Of a DNA stretch of 64,000 nucleotides, positions 47,255 to 60,744 are shown piece by piece; position 1 is the stretch's first letter; every line of letters starts with the position of its first letter. The DNA is from Cyclaneusma minus. Its lineage: Eukaryota; Ascomycota; Leotiomycetes; Marthamycetales; Marthamycetaceae. The translations under genes and the position numbers were made by a program. The DNA is taken from positions 836,428-900,427 of the forward strand of contig JAKZHN010000011.1 of the NCBI GenBank assembly GCA_037179335.1, read 5' to 3'. The notes under the pieces are model-generated. The model did not search any database and was not told where the DNA came from. It worked only from the letters and a program-made list of their open reading frames with translations.

Positions 47255-48530
47255 GGTGAGGAATAGTGGCGGTGAGGCCAGCGAAGTGTGGTTGCGAAGA
47301 CGGATATGTAGAGGTATATAGCCTCTCGCTCAGCCGATGCGGAGTATTGAGTTTGCGAGAACGGAGGTGAGGTTCAAGACTCTTGAAGTCGAGGAATTGG
47401 CAACTGGAGAAAGCTGTGTGCGTGTGGAAGAGAGTCTGTAACAAACGAGACGACTTCTCCAGCAGGGCTCTGGGTAGAGTAGGCCTGCAAGACTGCCTTG
47501 GTGGAGGCCGGCCTGGTGGGATGACGATATGGCTCGGGACTGGGAGCGTGCGTCTGTCAGGTATCAGGCTCAGTTGACTGCAGTCTGGCAGCGCAGCCCG
47601 GCTTGTGAAAGTTTCGGGACACAGCGGGGGCCAAATTTGAACTGTGCCGGAAGACAGGGTCAGCGGTGTGCTCGGTGAGGAAAGGCACCCGCAACTATGT
47701 TATTTTGGTCTTCTGCGATGCTTCTTCAAGCTTCCGTTAGACTCGCGGTCTCTCGCAGAGACGCAGTCTCGGCCGCAGTCAAGGGACAGAGGGGTGCAAG
47801 TGGGATGTCTTGTTCAGCCACAGTGCTAGTCCGCAAGCGGCTAGACTAAGCCACAGCTGACCACCCAGAGCGCCTCAAGCGGGGACTTGCGCCCAATACA
47901 GGCTTTATCAGCGCCTGTTGACGACACTCTGCAGCTGACACCCATATGCGCTGGACGCTCTCCCGATATTGACGCTGCCTGCAAATGCCTTAAAGGCTGT
48001 ATTATTCCCAATTCCCAATGAATGTGGTCGGGAGCCCTCGAATGCGACATGACGACACTGATAATGGTCACACAAGGTATGCGAATTCTCAACGCTGGAG
48101 ATACTCGGGAGACTGGTAGCAGGTAGAGTACAACTTGACCAGCGCCCATACCTTATCCCATCTGTTCACACTTCCTATGTATCATCCTGATGCTATCCAC
48201 GAGTACACGGCCCTGAGACATTAGACTTTCCACTTCCAAATGACAGCGGCACAGCTGCCGGTGTCTCCCGTTGCAAAAGAGTTCAGCTTAAAGGGCTCTG
48301 ATACTAGCTTGCTCGAACCTCGAATTTTGGAGCCATCTGGGCCATCTCTTACTGTTCTTAATTGTCTCGCTCCTCTTTCCATTCCATGCTTTTCTTCGTC
48401 AGTACGTCGTATGAAGAGGGTCTCCTACCATGTTGGTATCTCATCCTGCTCTCACAGCGGACCTTTCTCCGGAAACCAGATCACCTTCAAAGTAAGGCCA
48501 CGTGATCTTTAAATATCTACAAGCACAATC
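47255..48530. other. Intergenic between the DUF8035-type gene and array B
   Basis: 5' flank of the minus-strand gene and unassigned sequence. No coding region recognised. Confidence 0.4.
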
Positions 48531-49870
48531 TGCATTTTTTCCAAATATAAAAGACTCAAGGAGGACTGCCAAGTTCTGTACGAACGGGAGGATATGAACA
48601 CCTCGCCAGTGGAACGGGACAGACCCAGCAGGCTAGAAATAAAAAAAACCCCCCCCCAAAAAAAAAAGAAGAAAAAAGAAAAAGAAAAACGATTTGCCCT
48701 CGAAGACCATCACTCAATCTATACACATCAAAGAGGTCCAAGTCATCTCGAACGACACCAGCTCTTCGCTCCGACGGTTGGTCACAAAGACAACGGCAAC
48801 AACCCTCAGTCTAGGCGAGCAAACTTACGATGCTTCCAAGTTCCAGCAGGATTACTCGTCCCACCTTTTGCTAGGTATAAAAGGGTCGCTAAAGTCTCCT
48901 CAGTTCTCCAAAGACAGAAATCACTACACCGCGGACTTACGACTTGGTGGAAAACTGGAGTACAATCGTTTCCGACAACGTGCAGATACTATTCTTGAGA
49001 TGGCATTATTCATTTTCTATCCAAGTTGCGTAGGTGGGTTTCCGGCTTCATAGGTTGCTTGGAACGTCGGCAGCTATGTCCCTCGACAGGTGGCCAGAGA
49101 GGCACCAGCAGGCACCTGACGTCAACATACAAGCTTGCTATATCTCAACGTTGATAGGCTGCAGAACTACTGGCCTTGCCCTTTTCCCAGTATAAAAGGG
49201 CAGCTGTAGACCCTGTGGGCTCTTTACGGGCAATGAGCAGATGAAGATCGTCTTACGAAACCCAGGCGACTCGATGGCTCCAGGGTCGAGAAGTATTCTT
49301 TGGATGAAACCGCACCGGCGCACACTTTTTGTGAAAGATATTCCTTTTCCATCGGGTCGCTCAAAACGGCAGCAGCTACGACCTTCGACAAGTGTCGACT
49401 GGCGAGAGAGACGGCGGTAGCCATTTGAGATGTCAAGTTGTCAACACGCAAGTTTGCGATTTTTCAAAGTACAAAGGCTACCGCATTGCCCTTTTCGCCC
49501 CTCCCCCCACATATAAAAGGTCGCAGCATTGCGTACTATGCCCTCTCCCAGGTATAGAAGAAAGACTTGACCTTCCATACGAAACAGAACTTTTGCACCA
49601 CGATCGATGGATCTGCCCGAGCACACTCATCTTGAAACCACACACCCATGCTGTTCTTGTTATGGAACCAGGCACTTTCTGTCAAAAATATCCCAGCTTC
49701 ATTGCCTTCTCAGGACGGTAGCAGTGTTGTCGCTCGACGAGTGACCATAGAGATGGCGGCAACCATCCATGATTTTCGCAACCGAGCTTATAACCTTTCA
49801 AAATCCAAGATCACGTGGTTGCTTCCGGAACCCATTTCTCAACTATAAATGATGGGTTTTATGGTGGTGA
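48531..49870 (+). repeat. Array B, left part: ~320-bp units with rightward TATA boxes
   Basis: TATA boxes near 48543 (weak), 48876, 49185, 49508 and 49845. Each full unit runs TATAAAAGG, about 30 bp to a CTCTTTACGGRCAA-like block, about 140 bp to TTCTGTCAAA, about 180 bp to a CGACAGCAGCTATG / CTCGACAGGTGG pair (49060, 49363, 49717), then GAGAGACGGCGGTA, CAACACGCAAG and a pyrimidine stretch before the next TATA. No reading frame is conserved between units. A homopolymer patch (A8 C9 A10) lies at 48645-48670. Confidence 0.75.
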
Positions 49871-52800
49871 GGCTGGCTTATCGTCACGTGGGTCTTATAT
49901 AGAACCCCCTAGCTAACGACCAAGGGCGTAAGCAACGGTGGAGCCCATAACGGTGGTTAAGAGAAAACTTCTTTTACCACCATTGTTCTTTTTTTCACCA
50001 ATATCAATTGCTTTATTAATTAATTTAATTTAATTCATTTAAACGCTTTTTTATATTAATTTTAAACTTATAAATTCCGCTATATATATCAATTAATTAC
50101 CAATATACCTTTAAAATACGCTCGCCCTATTTCCGCCGCTTTACGCTATTTTTAGCGTGCCAATGCTGGTCAAAATTGCAATTGCTTTGGCCCGGTAGCC
50201 AACGGCGCTAATAGCAATGGAAATTAAGATTCTAAAAATTCTAAAATCTCTATGCCTGGTCCTTGCTAACGGCAGCCTTACCAGCGCCGCCGATTTTTTT
50301 CCCCATTTTTTTTTATAATCCCTTTTGCTTATCGCCAATGCCAAGGCTTTTATGCGCAAATTTTTAAAATACCTTTTTTAGGCAATTAGGATTTTACCAA
50401 AAGACTTTTGCGGCTTTAGCTAAAGCGCAAATAAAAAGCCATAAAAAATATAAAAAGCTTTACCAAGCCTAGCTAGCCGCTATTATAGCTAGCCTAGTTT
50501 TTCCGGGCCCCTAAATCCAGCGCTAGTTTTTTTAGCAATAAAGCAATAGCTTTATTATTAATATAAAGAAATTCCTTTTAAAAATTTAAAAATTTATAAC
50601 CAATTCCTATATATTAGCCTTTAATATATTTATATAATTGCCAAAAATAAATTCCATTTTTTTTTTCATTTAAATTTTTAAAATCTAGCATTTAAATTAA
50701 TACCGCCCTAGCTATATAAAAAAATTAATTTATTGTAGCATTTATTTAAAATGATAAAAAAGCAATTATTAAAAACCTTTAGCTATATATATATATTTTA
50801 TTTGTATTAATATTTTATATTATTAATGTTTTAAAAGGCCTAAAATTTATAATAGCTATAATTTAATTTATTAAAAGATTTAAAAGCTTTTAAAAGTCTA
50901 TGCTTAAAAAAATATTAAAAAATAGCTTTGCAAATTTATAAAATAGTTATTTGGAAAAAAATCATTATAATATTTTATTAGAAAAATTTTAATGCTTTAA
51001 TTTGCAAAAGTCCTTATATTGCAAAATCCTGCAAAAAAAACAACGCTGGTAATAATAATACTAGCATTGCCGCTACCAATAATAAAAAAAACAATAAAAA
51101 GCTATTATTTTAAAAATTAATTAAATTTTAGCCAAAAGTTTTAAAATCAATTAAATTCTGCTAGATTAAATAGCAATTTTAATTTTAGTTTTAGCGTTTC
51201 CGCACCAGCTTTATTTTATACCACTATTATTATTATTAGCCAATACTTTTTAAGCTATTAGCCTATTTAAACAGCTATTCCAGCTTTCATAAAATCCCTT
51301 TTATTTATTCTTCTATTTTTTCCAGGCTTTTATTTATTTATATAACGGCTTTAGCCCGCTTATCGGCAATACCGGTATTTTTAGCTTTTTAAATAGCTTT
51401 AATTTCTTCTTTTTAAATATTTTTTCAATTCCTCCAATCCAAATACTACTACCCGTAGCCGGCCTAATTTAATACTTTTTTTTATTTTTTTATTTTTAAT
51501 TCATCCGTAATATTGCTAATAAATTCTTTTTTGCTATTTTATTTTTTTACTTAGAAATTATTGCTTTATAATTATTTAAGCACTTTATTATTAATTTTTT
51601 ATAATTTTTTTAAATTAAAGTTTTTTTAAATTATAATAGCCTTTTTTAAAAACAAAATATATAAAATTAAAAAATATATTTTTTTATATCCAATATAATT
51701 AATAAAAAAATCCAAATTAATTTAAAATTGCAAAAAATTAAAAGAATTAATATAATAATTACTTTTCCCCTTTTATACTCTTTTTTAGGCTTAATTTCAA
51801 AAGGCTTTTAAAATTCCAATAAATAGCGCATTATTTATTATTTTTTGCATTTTTTTATATTATTAATTAATTATTATATTATTAATGAAATTATTAAGCA
51901 TTGCTATATTAAATTCTAATAAATTTTATAAACAATTATTAAAGCCAATTAAAATTATATATTATTAAAAGAAATAAAGAAAATACTTTTAAAATAATGC
52001 CTATCGCTTTAATTTATTAATAGCTTTTTGATTTTATATAAAATAGCTATATTTATATTAAATAATTTTTTTAGCCTAGCAATAATACCTTTTATTTTCA
52101 GTTTTTTTGCAAAAGGCTTTAAATAATTTTTTAAATTCTAGCTTTCTAAACCAATAATTTTTCATTATTTAAATAATATTATTATTATTATTCCACTACT
52201 ATAATTAAAATAGCTCCCCGTTTAAAAATCCAATTATAATTTATTTTGCCTAGTTTTGGAAATTCAATAAATTTCTAAAAAAAACCACTAAGGATATTAT
52301 AATTAAAATATTAAAATTTAATATTAATATCCAAATTTTTATTATATCTATTCCATTTAAAAAAAGATTATAAGCTTTTAAATTAATTTACTATTTGCAA
52401 ATTTATTAGCCTTTATTAAATTTAATTTATAATTAGCAATTTAAATTTTGCAGCTATAGCAATAAAATTCGGCTATTTTTATTATTATAAATTATAAACC
52501 TTTATAGCCTTTTTTTATAAGTTTTAAAAAAGACTCCCCGCCGCATTTTTGCAAAACTTCGCAATAATTTTATTTAATAGCGCATGCTTTTTCCCTAATT
52601 AAATAGTATTAAAGTTTTTAAAAAATTAGCACGCAAATAAATTTATTTATTTAGCAATGCTTTAAAAATTAATTTAAATGTTTTTTATATTAATAATTGC
52701 AATTTTATTAAATATAGTTAAAAATAATTTATAAAAATCCTGCTAATATTTTATATTTTTATTTATAAAACATTTAAAAACAAGAAATTATAATTTTTAA

Positions 52801-54240
52801 TATTAGTATTTTAAAAATTCAAATTATTTTTATTGCTTTTAAAATATAAAGCTTAAATTAGCTGCATTATTAAATTATTAATAATATTAATAATATTATA
52901 ATTTAATATAATTTTTTAAATAAATTTTTTAAAATCAAAATTAATATATTATATTACGCCAGCTATTTTTTCAGCGCCAGTTTTAATATTAAGCTAAAAT
53001 CTATTTATATTTCTAAATTTCAAAACAATTTTGCTAATATTTTTTTCTATATAAATTTTTAAAAATTAATTAATTAATGCCTATACTAATAAATAATTTT
53101 AATTTCCCAATTTTATTTTAAAATTAAATCCCTAAATTAAATTTCCTTTTTTTAAAAATCCGCCGGTTAATTTATTATAAATACGCTTTAAATTTCCACG
53201 CAATTTATTAATTTTATATTAAATTCTATAAAATATATTATTAAAGCAAGGATATAATAGCCTTTTTTATAAATTTAAAATTTATCCTTAAATAAATTGC
53301 CTTTTATAATCAAATTTTACCAAATTATAACCAAGGCCAATTTAAGCCCAATATTATTTAATTAACGCTTTTAGCAATTCGTTATAAGTATAAAATTCAA
53401 ATTAAATTAATTAAAGCTTTTAATTCTTTATTTATTAAGCTAATACTTATAAACTATTATAGCTTACAAAGCAATTTAAAAATTAAAAAATATTTAATAA
53501 AACCAAAATTCAATGCCGCTATATTTATTTTTCCAATAATAATAAATACGCTACTTTTATTTTATTTAATAATAAATTTAACGCCAATTGGATTAATATA
53601 AAAGTTACTATTATAAAAATTAATAATTATTTTTATTTAATCAAAATTCTATAAATTCTATTTAAATTTAATTTCTAAAAACCAATTGCTTTTTTTTCCG
53701 CTTTGCTAGCAATGCCTATATTTGCAATATTTATATTAATAAATTTCGCTAAAAGCTTTGCGCTAATAGTATTACCAATGCTTATTTTTATATTGGCTAT
53801 AATTTTTTTTAAAAAAAATACCATTTAATATGCAATTAATAATAATATATTATAATTAAATATTTAAAAATTAAATAAATGGTTTTTAAACGCCTTTTTC
53901 GGCTATTTTTTAAATTTTTTTATTAGCAAATTCAATTTTAGCCGGCGCTTTTTCACTAGCAAATGCCCTATTTTTAATACACTTTTTCAATCAATTTTAT
54001 TTCCAAAAAAAATTCCGCTATTATTTAATTTCTCCGCCACCGGTCTAGGTATAATTTGCTTTATTATACTTACGTTTAGCCTTGCAATAGCCGAAATTAA
54101 TTTTAATTAAGCCTTTAATTTTATTTAGGCCCTTATATTAAACCCTCGTATTGGCTTTTAAAATTCCAAATAGCTTTAAGCTTTAAGCGTAGCGCAAAAG
54201 CCTGGGATTTAAAGCAGCTCTAGTGACTGCTAGGCTATGC
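49871..54240. mobile_element. Second RIP-type AT-rich island splitting array B
   Basis: Composition falls sharply to AT-rich at about 49985 and recovers near 54225. The first ~115 bp and last ~50 bp are less mutated and may be element termini or array remnants. All frames are littered with stops. No LTR pair, TIR or RT motif could be confirmed by eye, so the element class is open. Unit spacing suggests the island replaces nothing: the boxes at 49845 and 54312 would be about one unit apart after removal of roughly 4.15 kb. Confidence 0.6.
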
Positions 54241-57200
54241 CCCAAGCAATACAAGATATTCAAGAAACCCTTTTTTTTTCCTTCCTTCCTTTCCATGTGA
54301 CGAGCTACACCATAAAAGAACGTCCTAGTACCCCTCAGCTCTTCATAAATCAGCACTACATCTAAACAAACTCAATTGGGTCAACTCCAAAAAGCAATCA
54401 TTTGAACCTCACGCAGCGGATCATCCGCAACAACCACTTTCTGTCAAAGTCGTTTCACATTCAATCATCGAATCACTCGGGACGACAGCAGCTATGGCAC
54501 TCAGTGAGTGGCCAGGGAGATGACAGTATGCGCTTGCTGTCTCAACAGACGAGCCTGCCATCCTTCTAATAGAATTCCTTCGTTGCATGGTGGTCATTGC
54601 GTCTTTTCTCTGGTATAAAAAGGGCGCTTCAGACTCGTTTGTTCTTCACAGAAACAACTGGTCTAAAGGCAGACTAGGGGATTCAAGCCCGAATGCATTC
54701 ATGCTGATTCCACAAGCAAATACTTTGCTGGTGCATGGCAGTAGGCATCACACGTTTTCTGTCAAAAAATATTTAACTTTCATGGAATGACTGGGAAAAA
54801 TAGCACGACAGTTGACCAGACAAGCGACGGCAGGCACTTGCTGTCTCAACAGATGAGTGCGCAGTCCGTCCAGTGTCATCTGGTTTCCGCATGGTGTCTG
54901 TTGCATCTGTTCCCAGGTATAAAAAGGGCGCTGGAGACCACTTTGTTCTTTACAGACAATTTGAGCGAAGTAGTCGGACGATTCACGGATCGACATCTGA
55001 ACACACTCATTTTGGATCCACAAGCACATGCTTTTCGTTGGATAGCAGTGGACATCACTCATTTTCCTTCAAAGCCATCTATCTGCCACCGGACATCGAA
55101 TCCCTTGAAACGATGGCACGAGAGTTGGCCAGAGAGGCGACAGCAGGCTTTGCTGTCTGCACACGTGAGCTTGCCAATTTCTCTCAAGTCCAAAGACTGC
55201 AGATTCGCTCGTTCCACTGTTTGAAAGGTATAAACGAGTCCCTGGGGACCTTTTCAACTCTACAAGCACGGAAACCAAAGCACAGACGTGGACTGGACAA
55301 AGTCTCATCACACCCACTTGGGAGTCATTGAGCGGTCATTCTTCGAAAATGAATAGATACAAGTGACAGGGTCGATCTCAAACTCAAAGAGCCCAACTTA
55401 CTTCATTGGAATTGTTGGAAGCGACAGCAGTTTTCTCCCTCGACAAGAGGCTGAAGAGAACAACAGCCAACTACCTACGAGTAGGCAACACGCGAGTCTG
55501 CGGTTTCTCGAAGCCCACGTGCCTTAGACTTTCTTGTTCCACTGCCCTTCATATTTCTCCGGAGAGATCGAGATGAATTGAGCAGCGTCTCATGGATGAA
55601 TATGGCGCATGCTAACGTGAGGCCGAGGTGCTTGATCGCTCCGCCGATAGGAGTTCGCTGAGTATTCATGATTAGTCGAATATTCAGCTATAAAAGGGCG
55701 TTGTTGGGACTAGCGTGGCTGTCTCAGGCAGCAACAGCTCTGAATAGCTACATAAGGGCTTGGAGCTCCTTAGAGCTCCATCCCCAGACATGACCAATAC
55801 AACCCTTTCGGACCCCAAATGAGTGCTAGCACCCTGACCCCGGTGAACCGACAGTCGTTAAAGGCCCTACCAGACTCATCCCAAGATGGAATTGAGGATT
55901 TCCCCAATAACATGTGGTGATTCTTGAATTCAGACTTGAGTATACTCCTTCTAAAATCACAAGTTAATGCTTTTCCATGCATGGCACTACTTGTTTTCTG
56001 TCAAAGATCTTCCGCTTTCAGTAAATTTCTGGAACAACAGCAAGCTATGTTCCTCGGCAGGTGTTTTGAGGGACGGCGGGAAGTACGCGTAGGCAATAGG
56101 TGAGGTTGCGATTCTCCCGAGTTTAGGAGTCGCAAAGTTGCTTACTCCTCTGTGCGTAAAGTATATAAAGAAGCACGCAAGACTCCCGTCCTTAGCTCTT
56201 CACAGACAACATGCAGCTGATACCACCGCTCATTAGACCAACTACGGATGCAAGCATTTGGATTTCACGCAAGCCCCAAGGGTCGTTTTTAAGGAACTTC
56301 AGTTACCAGGGATTTTCTGTACTAAGTGATGCATTGTACTTTCTGTCAGTCTTTCTGAGCCATAATAATTTTGCAACAACAGCAGTTATGTCTCTCGACA
56401 GGTGGTTAGAGGGACGGCGGCAACGACTCGTAGTCAATAGACACGCTTGAAATTGTTTCAAGTGAATAGGCCGCAAAGTTGCTTGCTCCTTTTTTGTAAA
56501 GTATCAAAAGAGCGCTGAAGACCTCTGAGCTCTTTACGAATGACAGGTCATAACAAGGAACATTCATGGATCCCGACTTGAGTACATTCATTCTAAGCCC
56601 GCCCCTAAACGCTTTTCCTAACATAGCACCACCGGTTTTTTGTCCAAGGTATTTTCCATTAGAATCCCTTGGAGCAACAACAGCTGCCATGTCCCTCGAC
56701 AGGTGGCGAGAGAGACGGCGGTAACCGTCTGTGATGTCAACACGCAAGCTTTTAGCTTGCGGTCTTCTAGAGTCCAAAGGCCGGCCGCCGTCGAGTGACT
56801 TTTGCATCTTCTCCCAGGTATAAAAGGGTACTTCGAAACATCTCGGTCCTTTACGGAAATCATCCTTACGAGGAACCATCTATTTGGACCCGCTCCCAGT
56901 GTAGCCGTTCAATGTCTCGTCATCTCGTACAATGATTGTCCTGCGAAGATTGAGTTTGCTAGGCGCGCTCTATACTGAGGCGTCGATTTTTGCATGGGTC
57001 CAGTTTCTCGGGGCGACAAAAGCTTGGAACGACAGCAGCTATATGCTATGCCGGGTGGCTGGAGATGCAACAACAACCTGTAAGTGCCTACCAAGTGCCG
57101 AAAGACAATCTTACGATTTAGGGGCTCTGGAATTGATACTGCACCTTCTGACAGGTATAAAAGGGTCTCCCAGGACCCTCCCAACCTTTTAAGAATCGAA

Positions 57201-59160
57201 TAGAAACTAGGCTGACTCTACCCGTCAGGAGGCACACGTTTCGGTTCTTAGTTCTCGCACGAAATTTTCTTGTAAAGATCGTGAAGCACAAGCCAGTGTC
57301 TATGACAAGGAGCCAACCTTGTTTGCGACGTTGCGTCCTGTACTAGAAGCGACAGCAGAAACATCCTTCGATAGTTGAGCCCAGCCACGAAGACGATTCC
57401 TCGTCATTTTGATACGGAAGCCTGTGATTCATACGAAGCTCAGGATCGCAAAGTCGCTTGTCATGCTTTGCTCCAGGTATATAATGGGTGCTGGAAACCT
57501 ATTGACTCTGTATGAAAACGAGGTATCCGCCAAGCATCTGACTAAACCAAGGCCCAATGTGCCTTTTGGCGACTTGTGTGTGTAACGGTTTGTCTCCCAG
57601 AGACTACCGTGCAAGCCAGCTTTTTCGTCAAGCGATCCATTCCACCTAAATTCGTACAGTCTTCTGAAACGACAGCTGGTATGTCGCACGACAGCAGCTA
57701 TGTTGCTCGACAGGTGGCCAAAAGGAGAACAGCAATCTGTGATGTCAAAACTGTAAGCTAGTGGCAGTTCCAAGTCTCCAAGGCCACAAAGCTCCTTGCG
57801 GTATCTTCTTCTCGATATCAAAAGATCCCCGGAGGCCACTCAGTTCTTCAAGGAAAGAAAACATGAATGGGAAGTGGCGATTATTTGAAGCAGATGCCGA
57901 CGCACCCATTTCGATCTTGTAGAACGACCGTCCTTCGAAACTCACTGGGGCGATTGTTACATCAAAGTATTCATTCGATCCAAGCCTGTTTCGTCTTTTG
58001 AAACGACAGCAGTTATGTCCTTCGACAGGTGGTAGTCACTATTGAAGAGATAATGGCGGTTAGCTCTCAACTGCCGTGGTACCTTATGCAGAAAGGCTTG
58101 TACTCTTTAAATTTCTAGGCCGCAGAGTTGCTTGCCGTACCTTCTCACAGGTATAAAAAGATCGCTAGAGGCCTCTCGGCCCTTCACGAACAACAAATCT
58201 TGTATGAAGAGAACGATGACTGCTGCAAATGCACCCGTTGTGGATCTCACGGGATCGTCGTCCTTCGACCTTCAAAGCCCACTGGGCTAGATTATACCTC
58301 GAAGGATCCGTTCCACCTGAGTACACTCAGTTTTCTCGAACGATAGCAGCTAGGTCTCTCGACAGGTGGTTGGAGAGACAGCGAAAGTCATTTGTAATAT
58401 TCCCAAGCATGCCAACTTCCAATCTTCTCACTTCAAAGGCCGTAAAGTCGCTTGCTGTACTTCTCCTGGGTATAAGAGAGTAGACGAGATCTTCTTGGCT
58501 CTTCACAAATGCATCCCACTTACTCCACTTGCACTTGGAATAGGGCTGAATGGATCCATTCGAGTCTCAAGAAGCGATCATCCGCCAAAGACTACCGGAG
58601 CAGTTCTGGGTCAAAAAGGTCCACTTTCGGTCCGTCCAGTCCACTAGATGACAGTAGCCATCTCTCACTAAAGGCGGCCGGAGGCAGTGGGAGTCACCTG
58701 TGGTCTGGTGAATCGCAAGCCTTCCGCATCTAAACACCTCAGGACTTTGGGTTTTGCCCCTTATGACAGATATAAAAATGGCCACTTGAGATCCCTCAGC
58801 CCTCTACGAACAAGTACGCTTTTTGCCGCACGTATACCATTGGACCAAAGCTGAAAGCGCCGACGTGAATATTATATTATGGAGCGGTCGACGAGCAAAG
58901 ACCACCTGCCTATTTTTCATACCAAGAGGTACATTTTGCTTTCTTCCGGATCTTTGAAAGGACAGCAGCTGTTTTCATTGACAGATGGCGAAACAAACAA
59001 CGGCAGTATCTATCTCTTGGGTACGCAAGCTCGCGATGCTTCCAAGTCTATTGCCACAGGATTATTTGCTGGGCCGGGGTATAAAAAGATCGTTGAAGCA
59101 TCCTTAGCTCTCTGCAAACAAATGGTCATGGGCATGGCAGGTTACTGAGCCGAAGTCGAA
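54241..59160 (+). repeat. Array B, right part: about 15 units with rightward TATA boxes
   Basis: TATA boxes near 54312, 54614, 54915, 55225, 55687, 56162, 56503 (TATCAAAA), 56818, 57155, 57477, 57812 (ATCAAAAG), 58150, 58470, 58770 and 59080, usually 300-340 bp apart. CGACAGCAGCTATG-like blocks near 54482, 54805, 55107, 55415, 56030, 56376, 56672, 57031, 57348, 57667, 58000, 58343, 58635 and 58960, often followed by CTCGACAGGTGG and GAGAGACGGCRG. TTCTGTCAAA-like blocks lie about 50 bp before these. After the TATA, GAGACC-N8-CTCTTTACGNACAA recurs. Units are diverged, with no shared ORF. Confidence 0.8.
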
Positions 59161-59703
59161 CGCAGCCACGTGGAATTCAGTGAACAGTGGTCGTCTGAAG
59201 ACTGCCGGTCATTTTCTATGTGAAAGTGTCTTTTATTTTTACACAGTCGAAAAGTAAAACTCAACGGAATGGTGAAAAAATGCGGTTTGAAAAACCGGGC
59301 TAGTGCTGACTAATCGATTTTCCCCTCAGTTTTTACATGTAGCGGCTGCGACGTCAAAATACGCTAGTGGCCTAGTCTTGACGCGTCGACGACTCGCGAC
59401 TCCCAAGTCCCAAGTCCCCAAACCACATTTTACCACACTCTGCAAGAACCAATTCAGGATCTTCAGATTGTGGCTTGATACTCACCAGCTCAGTATAACT
59501 GCCAGCGCTCATATAATAGTCCAGCTGCGGATTATTTAGGCCTTCTTTTATCACCTTGCGCTCCCGCGGGGCCGCGAAGTGAAGCGTTTGTCGTCAACGG
59601 CCAAACCTCTTCACACCCATCCTCAGCACACCTCCACCCCCATATCGATCCGCTCGCAACACCAGTCCGTAAAACACATCCCAGAAAGTCACTTGATCGC
59701 AAG
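59161..59703. other. Upstream region of the BTB gene
   Basis: No gene. A TATAATAG at about 59513 and a CA-rich leader (59590-59700) precede the ATG and fit a promoter plus 5' UTR. Confidence 0.4.
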
Positions 59704-60744
59704 ATGGTCTTCAGCCCCCAACCCTGGGATCCAGAGGGCGACTTGACCCTCATACTCAAGGAACAATTAGTCTCTACGCCGTCAGTCAATAACGGCGAGC
59801 AATCCACCGTCGGAAATGAGCTCCAACACGAAGTCAGAATGCGCGTTTCGTCAAAGCATTTGACCCTTGCGTCACCGGTTTTCAAAGCAATGCTCACAGG
59901 CGGCTTTGCCGAGGCTCAAACACTCCGTCAAAACGGCCGCCTCGACCTGCCACTTCCGGAAGACCACCCGACACCTATGGGATATCTAATGCAAATCATT
60001 CATTCCCAAGCAGAATACTTGCCAATTAAGCTTCCCTTGGAGCAGCTGGCGGAGTTCGCTATCGTTGTCGATAAATATCGAGTCCATAAGGCGACTAAGT
60101 TTTTTACCAATATATGGACTCAAAGCTTGAGGCTACCATGGACGGACACTGATAATACCAAGGTGGAAGAGAATGACTTGGTCAGATTGAACATCTTCTG
60201 GGTTTTCGGACTCGATATGGAATTCAAGGAGTTGACAGCAAAGCTTATACGCCTTGGTGACGACACTCTGTTCGATGGCATGGATGAGAGACTTCCCCTA
60301 CCGAAAACTGTTATTGGTATGTCTCGAGCTTCTAATTAAATTGGAGTTTTGAACTAATGGTTAATAGACGCTATCAAGCAGACCAGAATTTGGAGGATTG
60401 GAGCAACCCTGGATTATCTCAATCAATTCATCGAGCGGTACCAGAAGGAGCAGATTTGCCAGTTGGAAGACTGCAATGCTCATGTGCTTGGAACTCTAAT
60501 AAGAGCCAGTGTCCAGGCTGGAAATTGGCCTCGACCCAGCCCGCCATTTGTCGGCAAAAACCTTCAGAAGACAGCTGAGGATGCCCTCGCATCGAGCGTC
60601 AAGAAGAGTTGTCCTGATCGGTATAGTCATCTAAGCGCTCGCTGTGAACAGGCTCTTAACTCTTATCGGCTCGGTGTTAAAACCTGGAGAGACAGTTATG
60701 GGGGCCTCCAGCTGAAGGCCTACCAAGCTTCCTCGACGTCCTGA
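59704..60744 (+). CDS. BTB/POZ-domain protein
   Basis: Exons 59704-60316 and 60368-60744 around a 51-nt intron (GTATGT donor, TTAATAG acceptor); 329 aa. The BTB fold covers about residues 9-135: WDPEGDLTLIL, then HEVRMRVSSKHLTLASPVFK and AMLTGGFAEA (the conserved strand-helix of fungal BTB proteins), then LEQLAEFAIVVDKYRVHKAT. The C-terminal half carries DAIKQTRIWRIG and a C-X5-C pair (CQLEDCNAHVLG). The domain mediates dimerisation or Cul3 adaptor contacts in other proteins; nothing in the sequence names a partner. Such genes are multi-copy in many Pezizomycotina. A truncated paralog and a fragment lie immediately downstream. Confidence 0.85.

Noticed and set aside
54873..55331. 152-codon frame inside array B, plus similar short frames in other units
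   Set aside because: It spans parts of two units, and equivalent frames in neighbouring units are different or interrupted, so there is no evidence of coding.
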